From Rheinheimera oceanensis (GTDB taxonomy: Bacteria; Pseudomonadota; Gammaproteobacteria; Enterobacterales; Alteromonadaceae), in the NCBI RefSeq assembly GCF_018831085.1, contig NZ_JAGPNM010000002.1, positions 611,675-675,674 of the forward strand: a DNA stretch of 64,000 nucleotides. The letters run 5' to 3'. Shown one piece after another: positions 47,634-55,628 of the stretch. Below the pieces are notes generated by a model, which worked only from the letters and a program-made list of their open reading frames with translations, was not told the origin of the DNA and did not search any database. Positions within the stretch are counted from its first letter, which is position 1, and every line of letters starts with the position of its first letter. The position numbers and the translations under genes are program-made.

Positions 47634-47840
47634 ATGTCTGAAACTGCTAAAAAGTTAGGTATAAAACTAAGAGCTCGTAGAACTGAATTGAAGCTGAGTC
47701 AGGACGAATTAGCTCTTAATGCAGAGATCGACAGAAGCTATATCGGCCGGATAGAACGCGGAGAAGTAAACATAACTATTGATATTCTCTATAAAATAGC
47801 TTTTTGCCTGCAGTGTCATCCTCGTGACTTCCTGCCTTAA
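47634..47840 (+). CDS. Controller-type XRE family regulator
   Basis: 68-residue protein consisting of a single helix-turn-helix domain of lambda-repressor type, the size of restriction-modification C proteins: 'RARRTELKLSQDELALNAEI', then 'RSYIGRIERGEVNITIDIL'. C proteins autoregulate through C-boxes just upstream, and such boxes are seen at 47563-47592. No methyltransferase or endonuclease gene is adjacent; the nearest are 8 kb to the left. A further box-like palindrome lies ahead of the lipoprotein gene 48005. Confidence 0.85.
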   Translation: MSETAKKLGIKLRARRTELKLSQDELALNAEIDRSYIGRIERGEVNITIDILYKIAFCLQCHPRDFLP

Positions 47841-47941
47841 TGCAATCTCAAACACGTCTTTATTTTAGTTACAGCTAATTCAAAGCCCTAACATTCTGTA
47901 TTGAAGTGAATTGCCTCACATTCAGGAACTACGTATACTCA

Positions 47942-47967
47942 AAAATGAGGACTATAATCCTCATTTT
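47942..47967 (+). promoter_or_regulatory. Second C-box-like palindrome before the lipoprotein gene
   Basis: A palindrome of about 26 bases: ATGAGGACTATAATCCTCAT (47945-47964) with A/T ends. Its core GGACTATAATCC differs by one base from the core of the 47563 site (GGATTATAATCC). It lies 38 bases before the ATG at 48005. Confidence 0.65.
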
Positions 47968-48004
47968 AAAATACTACTTTCTATTAATTGATGTGGGGTA
48001 TGGG

Positions 48005-49033
48005 ATGAAAGATAAATCACTAAAAATTATTTTCACTGGCGCGTTAGCGCTAACTCTATTTGGTTGTGGTGGCTCTGATTCAGGGGATAACGGTAGTCAA
48101 GAAACACGTTTTACAATTACTGCAAGTGCTCAAGACGGCGGAACGATAACCCCCTCAACGCAGCAAGTGGTTATGGGGCAAACCGCTAACTTCATGTTGG
48201 CGGCTGCAAGTGGTTATAGAATTACCTCAGTAACTGGCTGCAATGGCTCATTGAACGGGAGCAATTACACGACAGGCGAAGTAATCGCAGATTGCTCGAT
48301 TTTGGCGAGCTTTGGGCCAGAAAGTTACATCGTAGAAGCCCAAACATCGCAAGGTGGCTCAGTAGAGCCCGAAGGATTAACAGTTCAACATGGGGATAGC
48401 GCTGAGTTTACTGTAAAACCTGAACTTGCTTATCAAGTTAGCGATGTACAAGGCTGTAACGGAAGTTTGGCTGGCAACATTTATACAACCGGAGCAATCG
48501 TTTCTGATTGCAAAATCAGCATCACCTTTACTCCCCTTGCCGGAGGTGCGGTATTGGGGCGTTACTTCGACAATAACGATGGCACTATTACCGATCCACA
48601 GCGTAAGCTTATGTGGATGCGATGCAGTTTTGGCCAAACCTGGCAAAACGAAAACTGTACGGGCAGTGCTGCTTGGGCCTCCAGTGGATATGCTCTCAAT
48701 CTAACGGCTTTTTATAACGATGGGCAATACAGTGACTGGCGTTTCCCTACCTTAGAAGAACTTAGAAGCCTTGTGTTTTGCTCTTCAGGTACTCCGAGTT
48801 ATTGGCTCGAGTCAGACTTTGCATCTCAATGTACCGGTAATTCCTCCTCCCCTACCATTGTTGGGAATGTATTCCCAAGCACTCATGCTGGCGCAAATAC
48901 TTACATCACTTCGACCGCAGAGGGCACCGGTTCTGGCCGACTGTTCTACCACGTCAGTTTTGCTAATGGTGTTGTTCATGGCCCAAATCAAGCTCATGGC
49001 ATCCATTGGCGCTTGGTTCGAAATACAGATTAA
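48005..49033 (+). CDS. Lipoprotein with tandem repeat domains and DUF1566 domain
   Basis: About 342 residues from ATG 48005 (Shine-Dalgarno-like GGGG upstream); an earlier start is possible but would disrupt the signal. Lipobox 'LTLFGC' near residue 20. Two repeats of about 75 residues follow, each with Cys pairs ('CNGSLNGSNYTTGEVIADC' and 'CNGSLAGNIYTTGAIVSDC'), in the style of InlB_B/bacterial repeat domains. The C-terminal ~140 residues are DUF1566 ('DNNDGTITDPQRKLMWMRC', 'WRFPTLEELRSLV'), found in adhesin-like surface proteins. It ends 38 bases before another lipoprotein gene. Confidence 0.85.
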   Translation: MKDKSLKIIFTGALALTLFGCGGSDSGDNGSQETRFTITASAQDGGTITPSTQQVVMGQTANFMLAAASGYRITSVTGCNGSLNGSNYTTGEVIADCSILASFGPESYIVEAQTSQGGSVEPEGLTVQHGDSAEFTVKPELAYQVSDVQGCNGSLAGNIYTTGAIVSDCKISITFTPLAGGAVLGRYFDNNDGTITDPQRKLMWMRCSFGQTWQNENCTGSAAWASSGYALNLTAFYNDGQYSDWRFPTLEELRSLVFCSSGTPSYWLESDFASQCTGNSSSPTIVGNVFPSTHAGANTYITSTAEGTGSGRLFYHVSFANGVVHGPNQAHGIHWRLVRNTD

Positions 49034-49071
49034 CAACTGACACTGTTACCAATATAAAGAGGCCAATTATT

Positions 49072-49653
49072 ATGCAAAAAGCTATCAACTACTGTGCGCC
49101 AGCAAGCTTAAAGGTATTCAGATACTGGAAGTTACTGGCACTATCATGCTTCCTTACCGGGTGTGACACTTTTTCAGAGCAATACAGCATCGAAAAAGTA
49201 AGGCATGCTTACTATGAGGAAATGCAACAACTCTCTATAGGCTCAGCTTTTGATAGTTGGTCTTTGTGCTCAGAACGAGCGTGGACTAGAGAAACAACGC
49301 CAAGGGGCGAAAAGCATGTTGTGTTTAACTGCACTATTGCGCCATCTACGTTGTTTAAAGTCATCGAATTTTATACGCCAGTTAGTAAGCCTTTAAAAGG
49401 TGATGAACCCTACCTTCAGATACAAGTTGCTAAATTTCATGTTAACTGGTTACTCAATAACGACGGTTCATTTAGTGATGGGCAAGGTGTGCTTACGGTA
49501 AGATGGCAGGATGGAAAGGAAGACTATACTGCTGTTCCGTTGTATCCGCTTGTTCTTCAAGATGTGTACTCAGATAACTATAACTTCTCAACTGCGGCAT
49601 TTGGTCAGAATGTCCGTACGTACTATAAAAATGCAAAAACGGTGTCTAACTAA
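49072..49653 (+). CDS. Predicted lipoprotein
   Basis: 193 residues from ATG 49072, which has AAAGAGG nine bases upstream. Positively charged N-terminus, hydrophobic stretch, and lipobox 'CFLTGC' near residue 30. The soluble part is beta-rich with a conserved-looking Cys pair, not recognised as a family. It follows the DUF1566 lipoprotein closely (38 bases), so both probably form an envelope module under the same promoter. Confidence 0.75.
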   Translation: MQKAINYCAPASLKVFRYWKLLALSCFLTGCDTFSEQYSIEKVRHAYYEEMQQLSIGSAFDSWSLCSERAWTRETTPRGEKHVVFNCTIAPSTLFKVIEFYTPVSKPLKGDEPYLQIQVAKFHVNWLLNNDGSFSDGQGVLTVRWQDGKEDYTAVPLYPLVLQDVYSDNYNFSTAAFGQNVRTYYKNAKTVSN

Positions 49654-49939
49654 TTGCAAGACACAGAAACACTTGCAAGTTGCATTTTTGTAAAAACCGT
49701 TTGTTGTAATAACAAGAGATAAGTGGTTAGCGTTGCCTCAAGCGTCAAACAACACTTGAGCTCGTTAATGAATTCGGAAGGTTCTGAGCGTTCGATACGG
49801 GTGCAAGCCATTAACATAAGCTTTGTCTTCTGCCAGGAAGTGGCTAAGCTCGTGTTAATGGCCTTCACTTCAGGACGTAGTTTACGCTGGAGAACTCTAA
49901 TCGGGAATGCGCCTAGTTTAAGGGATGCTTACACTATCG

Positions 49940-51709
49940 CTAATGAATATATCGACCCTTAACGATTTTTGTATTAATGCCACAGTTATCCTGCTCTAGA
50001 GCCGCCTTTGGACATTTCATTCTTTTCCCTAAATCTCCTGAGGGCGTTTTCTCAAAACATGCCCTGACAGAGGTCAGCTCGCTATTCTTGCAACGTAAGA
50101 CTACTGAGCCATCATCTTCTTGAGAAATTGAAAAGGCTGCACGAATCTCTTTTGAGCTGCGTGTGTTACCTACTGTGTTACTTAAAAATGAGGGATTGCG
50201 AAGTTGGTCACTAGCTACAACTGTCGCGATATAATAATCATTAGGATTTAAATCACTGCATGTACCGTGTTTTTTCCACTCATGGTCTGTAAGAAACGCA
50301 TGCCCTGGCATGCGGTCTATCAATGCTTGGTGGGTATCTATGTTTAGGTCATCAAGCTTTAGAGAACATGCATTTGCACTACCGCAGTATGGGTTGGTAG
50401 TACAATTCACTAAATGTCTTCCATCGTTTCTATTCGGCCAGAGCCCATGAATAGCCAGGTCAGATGTTGACCATTTGGAAGCCAGCGGTCGACATTCTGA
50501 TGGCGTATAATTTTTGCTACCACAAAAAGCAGGCATCCAGGACATGTCAATCAGCCAGTAGTCCCAATTTCCCTCAACTAGGGTCTCTTCAAATGGAATT
50601 GATTTAGAAAGCTTTGATAGATTTTCGTGAGACCAGCTCCACCAACGCTCAGGCATTATCGCAACTTGAACATCGCAATTATTATCGTCGTAGACATAAT
50701 CAACAAATAGTTGCCCATCTTTGGTAAGTTTTATACTAATGTCATCATCACCTACAGAATCTGGATTGTCGGCCATCCAACCGTCCCATTCAAGTGGACC
50801 GGCAATGCCACACCGATCAGTTCTCAACATGGCACTCGGAGTAATCCCTGCGTTAATAAATCGTTTTACAGTAACTGCTCGAGGGTGATCGTAGAGGTTT
50901 CCTGCAGAAAAAATAACTGCCCGAGGAAGAACAGCTTTAATAAAAGCTGAAGAATTTGAATTGTCAGCTCCATGGTGTGCTGCGATCAAGACGTCAGCTC
51001 TGATACTGCGTTGTCCAGAGTGGTGGTCAAGCAGATACTTTTCATCTGCGATTGGTGTGTCATATTCTTTGGTTCTACTTGATGCTTTTTTGCCAACAGC
51101 ATCACCAGTGAAAAGCACGCTGTTACCTGAATAATCCATTCGGACAACTAACGACCCAGCATTTCTATGCTCACTGGAATTAGTATGTATATGCCAACTA
51201 TCAGGCGGTGCAGAAAATCCGCTGAGTAGGGTGAAAGTAGCATTCCCTAATTTCCATTGATGTCCATGCTGTAAACTTGGTTTTTCTGCGAGACTTGAGA
51301 CGGTTGCTTCCGTGCGGCTAAGTGCCAATTGCATGTTATTCCATGCTTGAGTGGGATGGTATGAACGATCATAACCGGTGTGAACAACTTCTCGTATGTC
51401 AAAGTTTTCAAGCAGCCATGGCACTGCACCAATGTGGTCTCCATCGGTATGACTAATAAATAAAATGGCTATCTGAGCATTTGGTGGTAAGGCTCGTTGG
51501 AAACTCTGAATAGTGGGTGTAGTTTGATTTGGAAAATTCCCACTACGTCCGGCATCAAAAATGACATATTCATTGTTTGGAAGCTTGATAATCGTTGCCA
51601 ATCCCGCACCAATATCCAGTACTTTTATTTCTACATCTGCTACCGCTCTAAAGGAAAGAACTGTCAAACACAAACATACGGTAAATATATATGCTGCTCG
51701 TCGCTTCAT
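49940..51709 (-). CDS. Secreted metallo-beta-lactamase-fold / RNase T2 fusion protein
   Basis: 589-residue protein from ATG 51709 (GAGGTC upstream; a longer start at 51739 is possible). A signal peptide ends near 'RAVADVEI'. Residues about 25-330 are a ComEC/Rec2-type metallo-beta-lactamase fold: 'ISHTDGDHIGAVPW' (H87, D89, D91, H92, the HxDxDH variant) and 'AHHGADNSNSSAF'. Residues about 385-570 are RNase T2: 'DYWLIDMSWMPAFC', active-site CAS I 'IHGLWPN' (His421) and CAS II 'HEWKKHGTC' (His476, His481). Both catalytic sets look intact. It should act in the periplasm or outside; the fusion is rare as far as I know. Confidence 0.88.
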   Translation of the reverse strand: MKRRAAYIFTVCLCLTVLSFRAVADVEIKVLDIGAGLATIIKLPNNEYVIFDAGRSGNFPNQTTPTIQSFQRALPPNAQIAILFISHTDGDHIGAVPWLLENFDIREVVHTGYDRSYHPTQAWNNMQLALSRTEATVSSLAEKPSLQHGHQWKLGNATFTLLSGFSAPPDSWHIHTNSSEHRNAGSLVVRMDYSGNSVLFTGDAVGKKASSRTKEYDTPIADEKYLLDHHSGQRSIRADVLIAAHHGADNSNSSAFIKAVLPRAVIFSAGNLYDHPRAVTVKRFINAGITPSAMLRTDRCGIAGPLEWDGWMADNPDSVGDDDISIKLTKDGQLFVDYVYDDNNCDVQVAIMPERWWSWSHENLSKLSKSIPFEETLVEGNWDYWLIDMSWMPAFCGSKNYTPSECRPLASKWSTSDLAIHGLWPNRNDGRHLVNCTTNPYCGSANACSLKLDDLNIDTHQALIDRMPGHAFLTDHEWKKHGTCSDLNPNDYYIATVVASDQLRNPSFLSNTVGNTRSSKEIRAAFSISQEDDGSVVLRCKNSELTSVRACFEKTPSGDLGKRMKCPKAALEQDNCGINTKIVKGRYIH

Positions 51710-51989
51710 AGCAAGACCTCCGCTGTCTACGCTGCTCATGACTGAATTATTAAATAAGTATTGGAGAAATGTAGGCGGTATTTTTAGGAAGTCAATTTAG
51801 TTAAGTTGTATCCCCCAAAATTGTTACGGAACAAGATTTGCAAATTTATAATATGGTGTCTACTTTAACTACTCGTAAGATCGAATAAATAATATATTTA
51901 TAAAACCGCAGCAGACGTTTCCTTTTTAGTCAGTAGTTCGGTGGTATGGATTAAACGTCAAATACTACTAATAGACGAAGAGGTAAGTT

Positions 51990-52832
51990 ATGTGTACTGA
52001 TCCAAACATGTCTAGCGCACTAATAACAGTCATTTGTGATTTGAGTGATTTCTTATTGCGCTATGCATTGCTTTTAACTGCCACTAGTGTACTGGCCATG
52101 GCGCTTCTAGAAATGTGGAAGAATATCTTTAATAGCAGGGAAAAGTTCCACATGCGTCAAATTCACAGATGGATTACTAAAGCACAGTTCCCTCTTGAAA
52201 CATCACAAAATCAGTCTGAGCATCCCGTAGAATTTCAAAACAATGTATATCGGCAACTTATCTTGCTTACTACTGGCGAACGTCTTGATGCTAGTTACAC
52301 CCTAGGCAGGACTAAAGACGTACATTTTCAACTAATGCCGGAAAATGCTCTGTTTGCGCTTGAGCTTGAAAAAATGATGGGCCAGATCCAGGAAGCGGCG
52401 GATTCAGCACTCTCAGACCCAAACCTTTACCCTCAGCTGTATCAATTTCTCACCCAAGGCGCTCATAAGGAAGATATTTTACAATGGCTTACGGATTCAA
52501 CATTTACCCCTGCTGCAAAGAACCATGAGCACCAGGTCATGAAGAGGCGTGCAGATGTATTTAGCCGACTGAGCAAGCTTGCGAAGCGGAGATTAGACAG
52601 TCTGCAAATAGAAATGAAGTTTCTATGGAGTCATAACAATCAGAAATGCTCACTTATTTTGGGAGGCGTCCTGCTTTTTATTAGCCTAGCCTACCTTGAG
52701 CTTACAACAAATGAAGCAATTGAACCTTTGGGTTGGTTACGAATACTGATCGCATCCCTGATCGGTGGCATAGTCGCCCCTGTTGCGAAAGATTTAGTAG
52801 TAGCACTTAAAAAGGTACGTCAAGGTGGCTAG
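51990..52832 (+). CDS. Hypothetical membrane protein
   Basis: 280 residues with a hydrophobic helix near residues 22-43 and two at the C-terminus (about 217-236 and 250-270), and a long helical cytoplasmic region between. No family recognised. The gene overlaps the following alpha/beta hydrolase gene by eight bases, so the pair is translationally coupled. Such a membrane/hydrolase pair could be an effector-regulator module, but nothing in the sequence proves it. Confidence 0.7.
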   Translation: MCTDPNMSSALITVICDLSDFLLRYALLLTATSVLAMALLEMWKNIFNSREKFHMRQIHRWITKAQFPLETSQNQSEHPVEFQNNVYRQLILLTTGERLDASYTLGRTKDVHFQLMPENALFALELEKMMGQIQEAADSALSDPNLYPQLYQFLTQGAHKEDILQWLTDSTFTPAAKNHEHQVMKRRADVFSRLSKLAKRRLDSLQIEMKFLWSHNNQKCSLILGGVLLFISLAYLELTTNEAIEPLGWLRILIASLIGGIVAPVAKDLVVALKKVRQGG

Positions 52833-53742
52833 ATACGTTGGTGTTCCTAAAGGTTATCCCTCGGGGGTGGTCTATCAGCTCCGTCAAAGTTTTGAGGGAG
52901 GGGGACTTCGGCAAAGGTTGTTGGTGGAACCGAGTAATAAAGGTTTAAATCGGCGCGAGATAGTTATTTTGGTGCATGGATTTAATAACCATTACGGCGA
53001 AGCCGCTGTTGCTTATGAGGGGTTTCGCAAACGGCAATACAACCTGAACTCAAGTCTGCAACCGGCGTCTCTTCAATCGATTTTGGCTGACGTACATTGG
53101 CCGGGAGATGCTGCTTGGGGCTTGTTCGATATTGCTGATTTTTTGGTATATCCTTATGCAGTTGGTACAGCTAAGAAAGCTGGTGCAATACTCGCTGAAT
53201 TTCTTATGCAAATGCCAAACCTTGAAATTGTACACTTCATTGGCCATTCCCTCGGCTGCAGAGTAGTACTCGAAACAATTAGGAAACTTGGGGGTCGGCC
53301 ACAAGTCGGGAAACTATGTTTAATGGCAGCCGCTGTGCCTGTTTTTCAAGTGGAATACGGGGGGCGCCTTGCTTCAGCAATAGCCCGTGCTAAGCATGTA
53401 TTAGTGCTTCATTCTAGCAGCGATTTAGTTCTGAAAGCGGCCTTTCCTCCCGGCCAATTTGCAGCGGGGCGTGGTGAGGGGGTTTTTCCTGTGGCACTAG
53501 GTCGTGATAAACCACCACCAACGGTTGCGGGAATGTTGAGTGAAAAAGAGGTTGAGAGGGCAGAGCATAGTGATTATTGGGGTCATAAACTTACTAAGCC
53601 ATCACAGGATGCTGCAGCATATACTGCAGAGTTTATAGGCTTTGACATCAACTTCAGAAACATCGGGAAACGTAATTCAGCTAAGGCTATGAAATCTTGT
53701 GCATCACGTAACGTAAGTTGTGAAAGTAGAACTCTTGGTTGA
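52825..53742 (+). CDS. Alpha/beta hydrolase, lipase-like
   Basis: 305-residue serine hydrolase with oxyanion region 'VILVHGFNNHYGEA' and nucleophile elbow 'FIGHSLGCR' (Ser in GHSLG), resembling DUF900-type or Acyl-ACP-like lipases. A catalytic His could be in 'SDYWGHKLTKPSQD'. No signal peptide, so it should act in the cytoplasm, possibly at the membrane through its partner. Coupled (eight-base overlap) to the membrane protein upstream. Start at ATG 52825 lies inside that gene. Confidence 0.83.
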   Translation: MARYVGVPKGYPSGVVYQLRQSFEGGGLRQRLLVEPSNKGLNRREIVILVHGFNNHYGEAAVAYEGFRKRQYNLNSSLQPASLQSILADVHWPGDAAWGLFDIADFLVYPYAVGTAKKAGAILAEFLMQMPNLEIVHFIGHSLGCRVVLETIRKLGGRPQVGKLCLMAAAVPVFQVEYGGRLASAIARAKHVLVLHSSSDLVLKAAFPPGQFAAGRGEGVFPVALGRDKPPPTVAGMLSEKEVERAEHSDYWGHKLTKPSQDAAAYTAEFIGFDINFRNIGKRNSAKAMKSCASRNVSCESRTLG

Positions 53743-53871
53743 TATTTTGGTTCATGATTATTATCTGTCTTAGCCCACTTGTATATGTGTGTTTTTACAA
53801 TCCCTCGATCTGGATGAGATTTGCAATTTAAATACCTTATGAAGAAAGCACCTGTATATACCAACCTATTT

Positions 53872-54114
53872 TTAGTTTGCAGTGCATGTTTTATCTATTA
53901 ATGCCCCAAGACTCGTCAGTGCATCCGTATAGCAATTGTAGGCATCACCGACTTGATACCATTGGTTACAACGGTAACCAGGTAGCATTAACACGATCAG
54001 CTTTTTACTAGTGTCGGGTTGTAGTTTAGCCAGTGACGGCAAATCCCGGCCAAGGCCGTTCCACACCTTTAGCATGGCAACAGCCTGCTGCTCTGTAACC
54101 CTCTGATTATCCAT
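53872..54114 (-). CDS. Small hypothetical protein
   Basis: About 80 residues from ATG 54114 (the open frame reaches a TTG at 54126). Helical, with several Cys and Trp residues ('GYRCNQWYQVGDAYNCYTDA'), no recognised family and no clear ribosome-binding site. It is convergent with the hydrolase gene and divergent from the AHH gene. Reality of the gene is uncertain. Confidence 0.4.
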   Translation of the reverse strand: MDNQRVTEQQAVAMLKVWNGLGRDLPSLAKLQPDTSKKLIVLMLPGYRCNQWYQVGDAYNCYTDALTSLGALIDKTCTAN

Positions 54115-54229
54115 ATTCAGATCCAAAAAGTGAATTATTGGTTAAAAATAGATTTACAAATGATTGATGTCAACCTCCGTAATAACTAAAATACTTCCAC
54201 CTGCTGAAACAAATGAGGGAGTGAACTTC

Positions 54230-54955
54230 ATGATGAAACCGAGCACTACACACAATTTTCCGACTTTGCCTATGCCGCAACGTCCTTTAAATCCCAGCCC
54301 GCTCGAAATGGTTATTTATAATTATGAACTCAAGGCTCGGGCGTTTCACATTGAACGAAATAAGGCCACTCCCGCCAATGAATGTGAAAAAGCACGACAA
54401 GCTCGGATTGCAAAATGCGAAAGAGACTGGGAACATCTTCGAATAGAACGCAGAAAGATTGGAGTTCAGGTTAAATTACATGAACATCTGCAGTCATATA
54501 GAGACGCATGTTCCTCTATGTCTCAGGAAGAATTAGCTAGAGAAAAGCATCACCCCACTAAAACGTTGAGAAAAAACCTGTTTGCTGCCGGAGAGCCGAA
54601 GCCTAGCCCAATACATGAAGCCCATCACATAATTCCAGGCAAAGGAAGATACTTACAGTATCAAATGATGATTTGCCGTCTCAATTTACACTCGTATGGG
54701 ATTGGTATTAACGATCCGAAAAATGGTATGTGGTTAAGAAATTATGAGAAAAATAAACCTGATGATTGGGCTACGCCTGAAGCCTCTGGTCATCGGTCAT
54801 TACATTGCACAGAGTACGAGCATTGGATATCACAGAAGTTTATGAATGATAACGTACCCGAACATGTTTATGTAGGCTGGCTGAAAGATGTAAAACGGCG
54901 ATTAAGGTACGGCGTTTTTTCGTTAGATGATGCGGGCTCCGGAGTTCGCTCATGA
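54230..54955 (+). CDS. AHH-family nuclease, likely toxin
   Basis: 241 residues from ATG 54230, which has GAGGGAG about ten bases upstream; an ATG at 54167 is in frame but lacks such a site. The C-terminal half is an AHH/HNH-type nuclease: 'EAHHIIPGKGR' with the A-H-H motif, followed by Asn and His ('HSYGIGINDPKNGMWLRN', 'HRSLHCTEYEHW'). Proteins of this type are the toxic tips of polymorphic toxins. Here there is no long delivery repeat or signal peptide. The stop overlaps the next gene (ATGA), which is a likely immunity partner. Confidence 0.8.
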   Translation: MMKPSTTHNFPTLPMPQRPLNPSPLEMVIYNYELKARAFHIERNKATPANECEKARQARIAKCERDWEHLRIERRKIGVQVKLHEHLQSYRDACSSMSQEELAREKHHPTKTLRKNLFAAGEPKPSPIHEAHHIIPGKGRYLQYQMMICRLNLHSYGIGINDPKNGMWLRNYEKNKPDDWATPEASGHRSLHCTEYEHWISQKFMNDNVPEHVYVGWLKDVKRRLRYGVFSLDDAGSGVRS

Positions 54956-55515
54956 TATTCAGAATTGCAGCCCCTAAAAATACTCACGAGCTTATCGATT
55001 TTGATGTTATTTCAATGGCTAAAATGCTTGGAGATAAAGACTTCAAGTTAGTGAGACGGCTTTCAAACTCAAATGTAAGCATTTTGGACAGGTGGGTGAA
55101 ACCCAGTTGTGGTTTCAATAAAAAATATAAGAGTGAACCTAGTGATGTTTCGCTTTGGGGGAGTTTCTTGCTTTTGAGTCCATTAGCTTATGAGTCACTA
55201 TCCCCTGATTTATCTGCTCATGGTGAGTTTTTGCCTATTGATTTGAATGGCACAGATTGGTGGTTGTTTAACTGTCTGGAGTTAGGCAAAGAGTCTCTTG
55301 CTGACTGTGTTAGCCATGAGGCTGCACACTCAACTGAGTTAGAGAAATTAGTTTTTGATGAGCGCGCGCTGTCTGGCAAGCTAATTTTTAAATCTGAGCT
55401 CGAAGGATGCAAAACTTTGTTTTGCGATGATCGCTTGAAGATTGCGGTTACTCAGCTACCCGTGTGTGGGGTAAATTTCAATAACAATTTGGTAGAGCAA
55501 TTTTTAGTATTGTGA
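54952..55515 (+). CDS. Likely immunity protein for the AHH nuclease
   Basis: 187-residue cytosolic protein overlapping the AHH gene by four bases. The pattern 'GSFLLLSPLAYESLSP' and 'GEFLPIDLNGTDWWLFNCLE' resembles Imm11/DUF1629-type immunity proteins; the family call is from pattern only. Coupling to a nuclease toxin and lack of other function fit an immunity role. Confidence 0.7.
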   Translation: MIFRIAAPKNTHELIDFDVISMAKMLGDKDFKLVRRLSNSNVSILDRWVKPSCGFNKKYKSEPSDVSLWGSFLLLSPLAYESLSPDLSAHGEFLPIDLNGTDWWLFNCLELGKESLADCVSHEAAHSTELEKLVFDERALSGKLIFKSELEGCKTLFCDDRLKIAVTQLPVCGVNFNNNLVEQFLVL

Positions 55516-55628
55516 TGTATTGGTAGTCCAAATAGGCATATGGTTTGATGAGGACTTGTTGGGTTGGTCTTAATTTCATCTGACACTTTTCATGATCGAG
55601 CTTGATCAAATCTGACAGTCCGCTTAGT

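Noticed and set aside
49723..49962. 79-codon open frame on the + strand after the second lipoprotein
   Set aside because: Weak ribosome-binding site, composition not protein-like, and it overlaps the end of the opposite-strand RNase T2 fusion gene. Kept as probably non-coding.
55580..55628. Two TGTCAGAT-like motifs left of the IS1182 element, read on the minus strand
   Set aside because: They recall the repeated ends of IS21-type elements, but no transposase or second end is visible, so this was not called.
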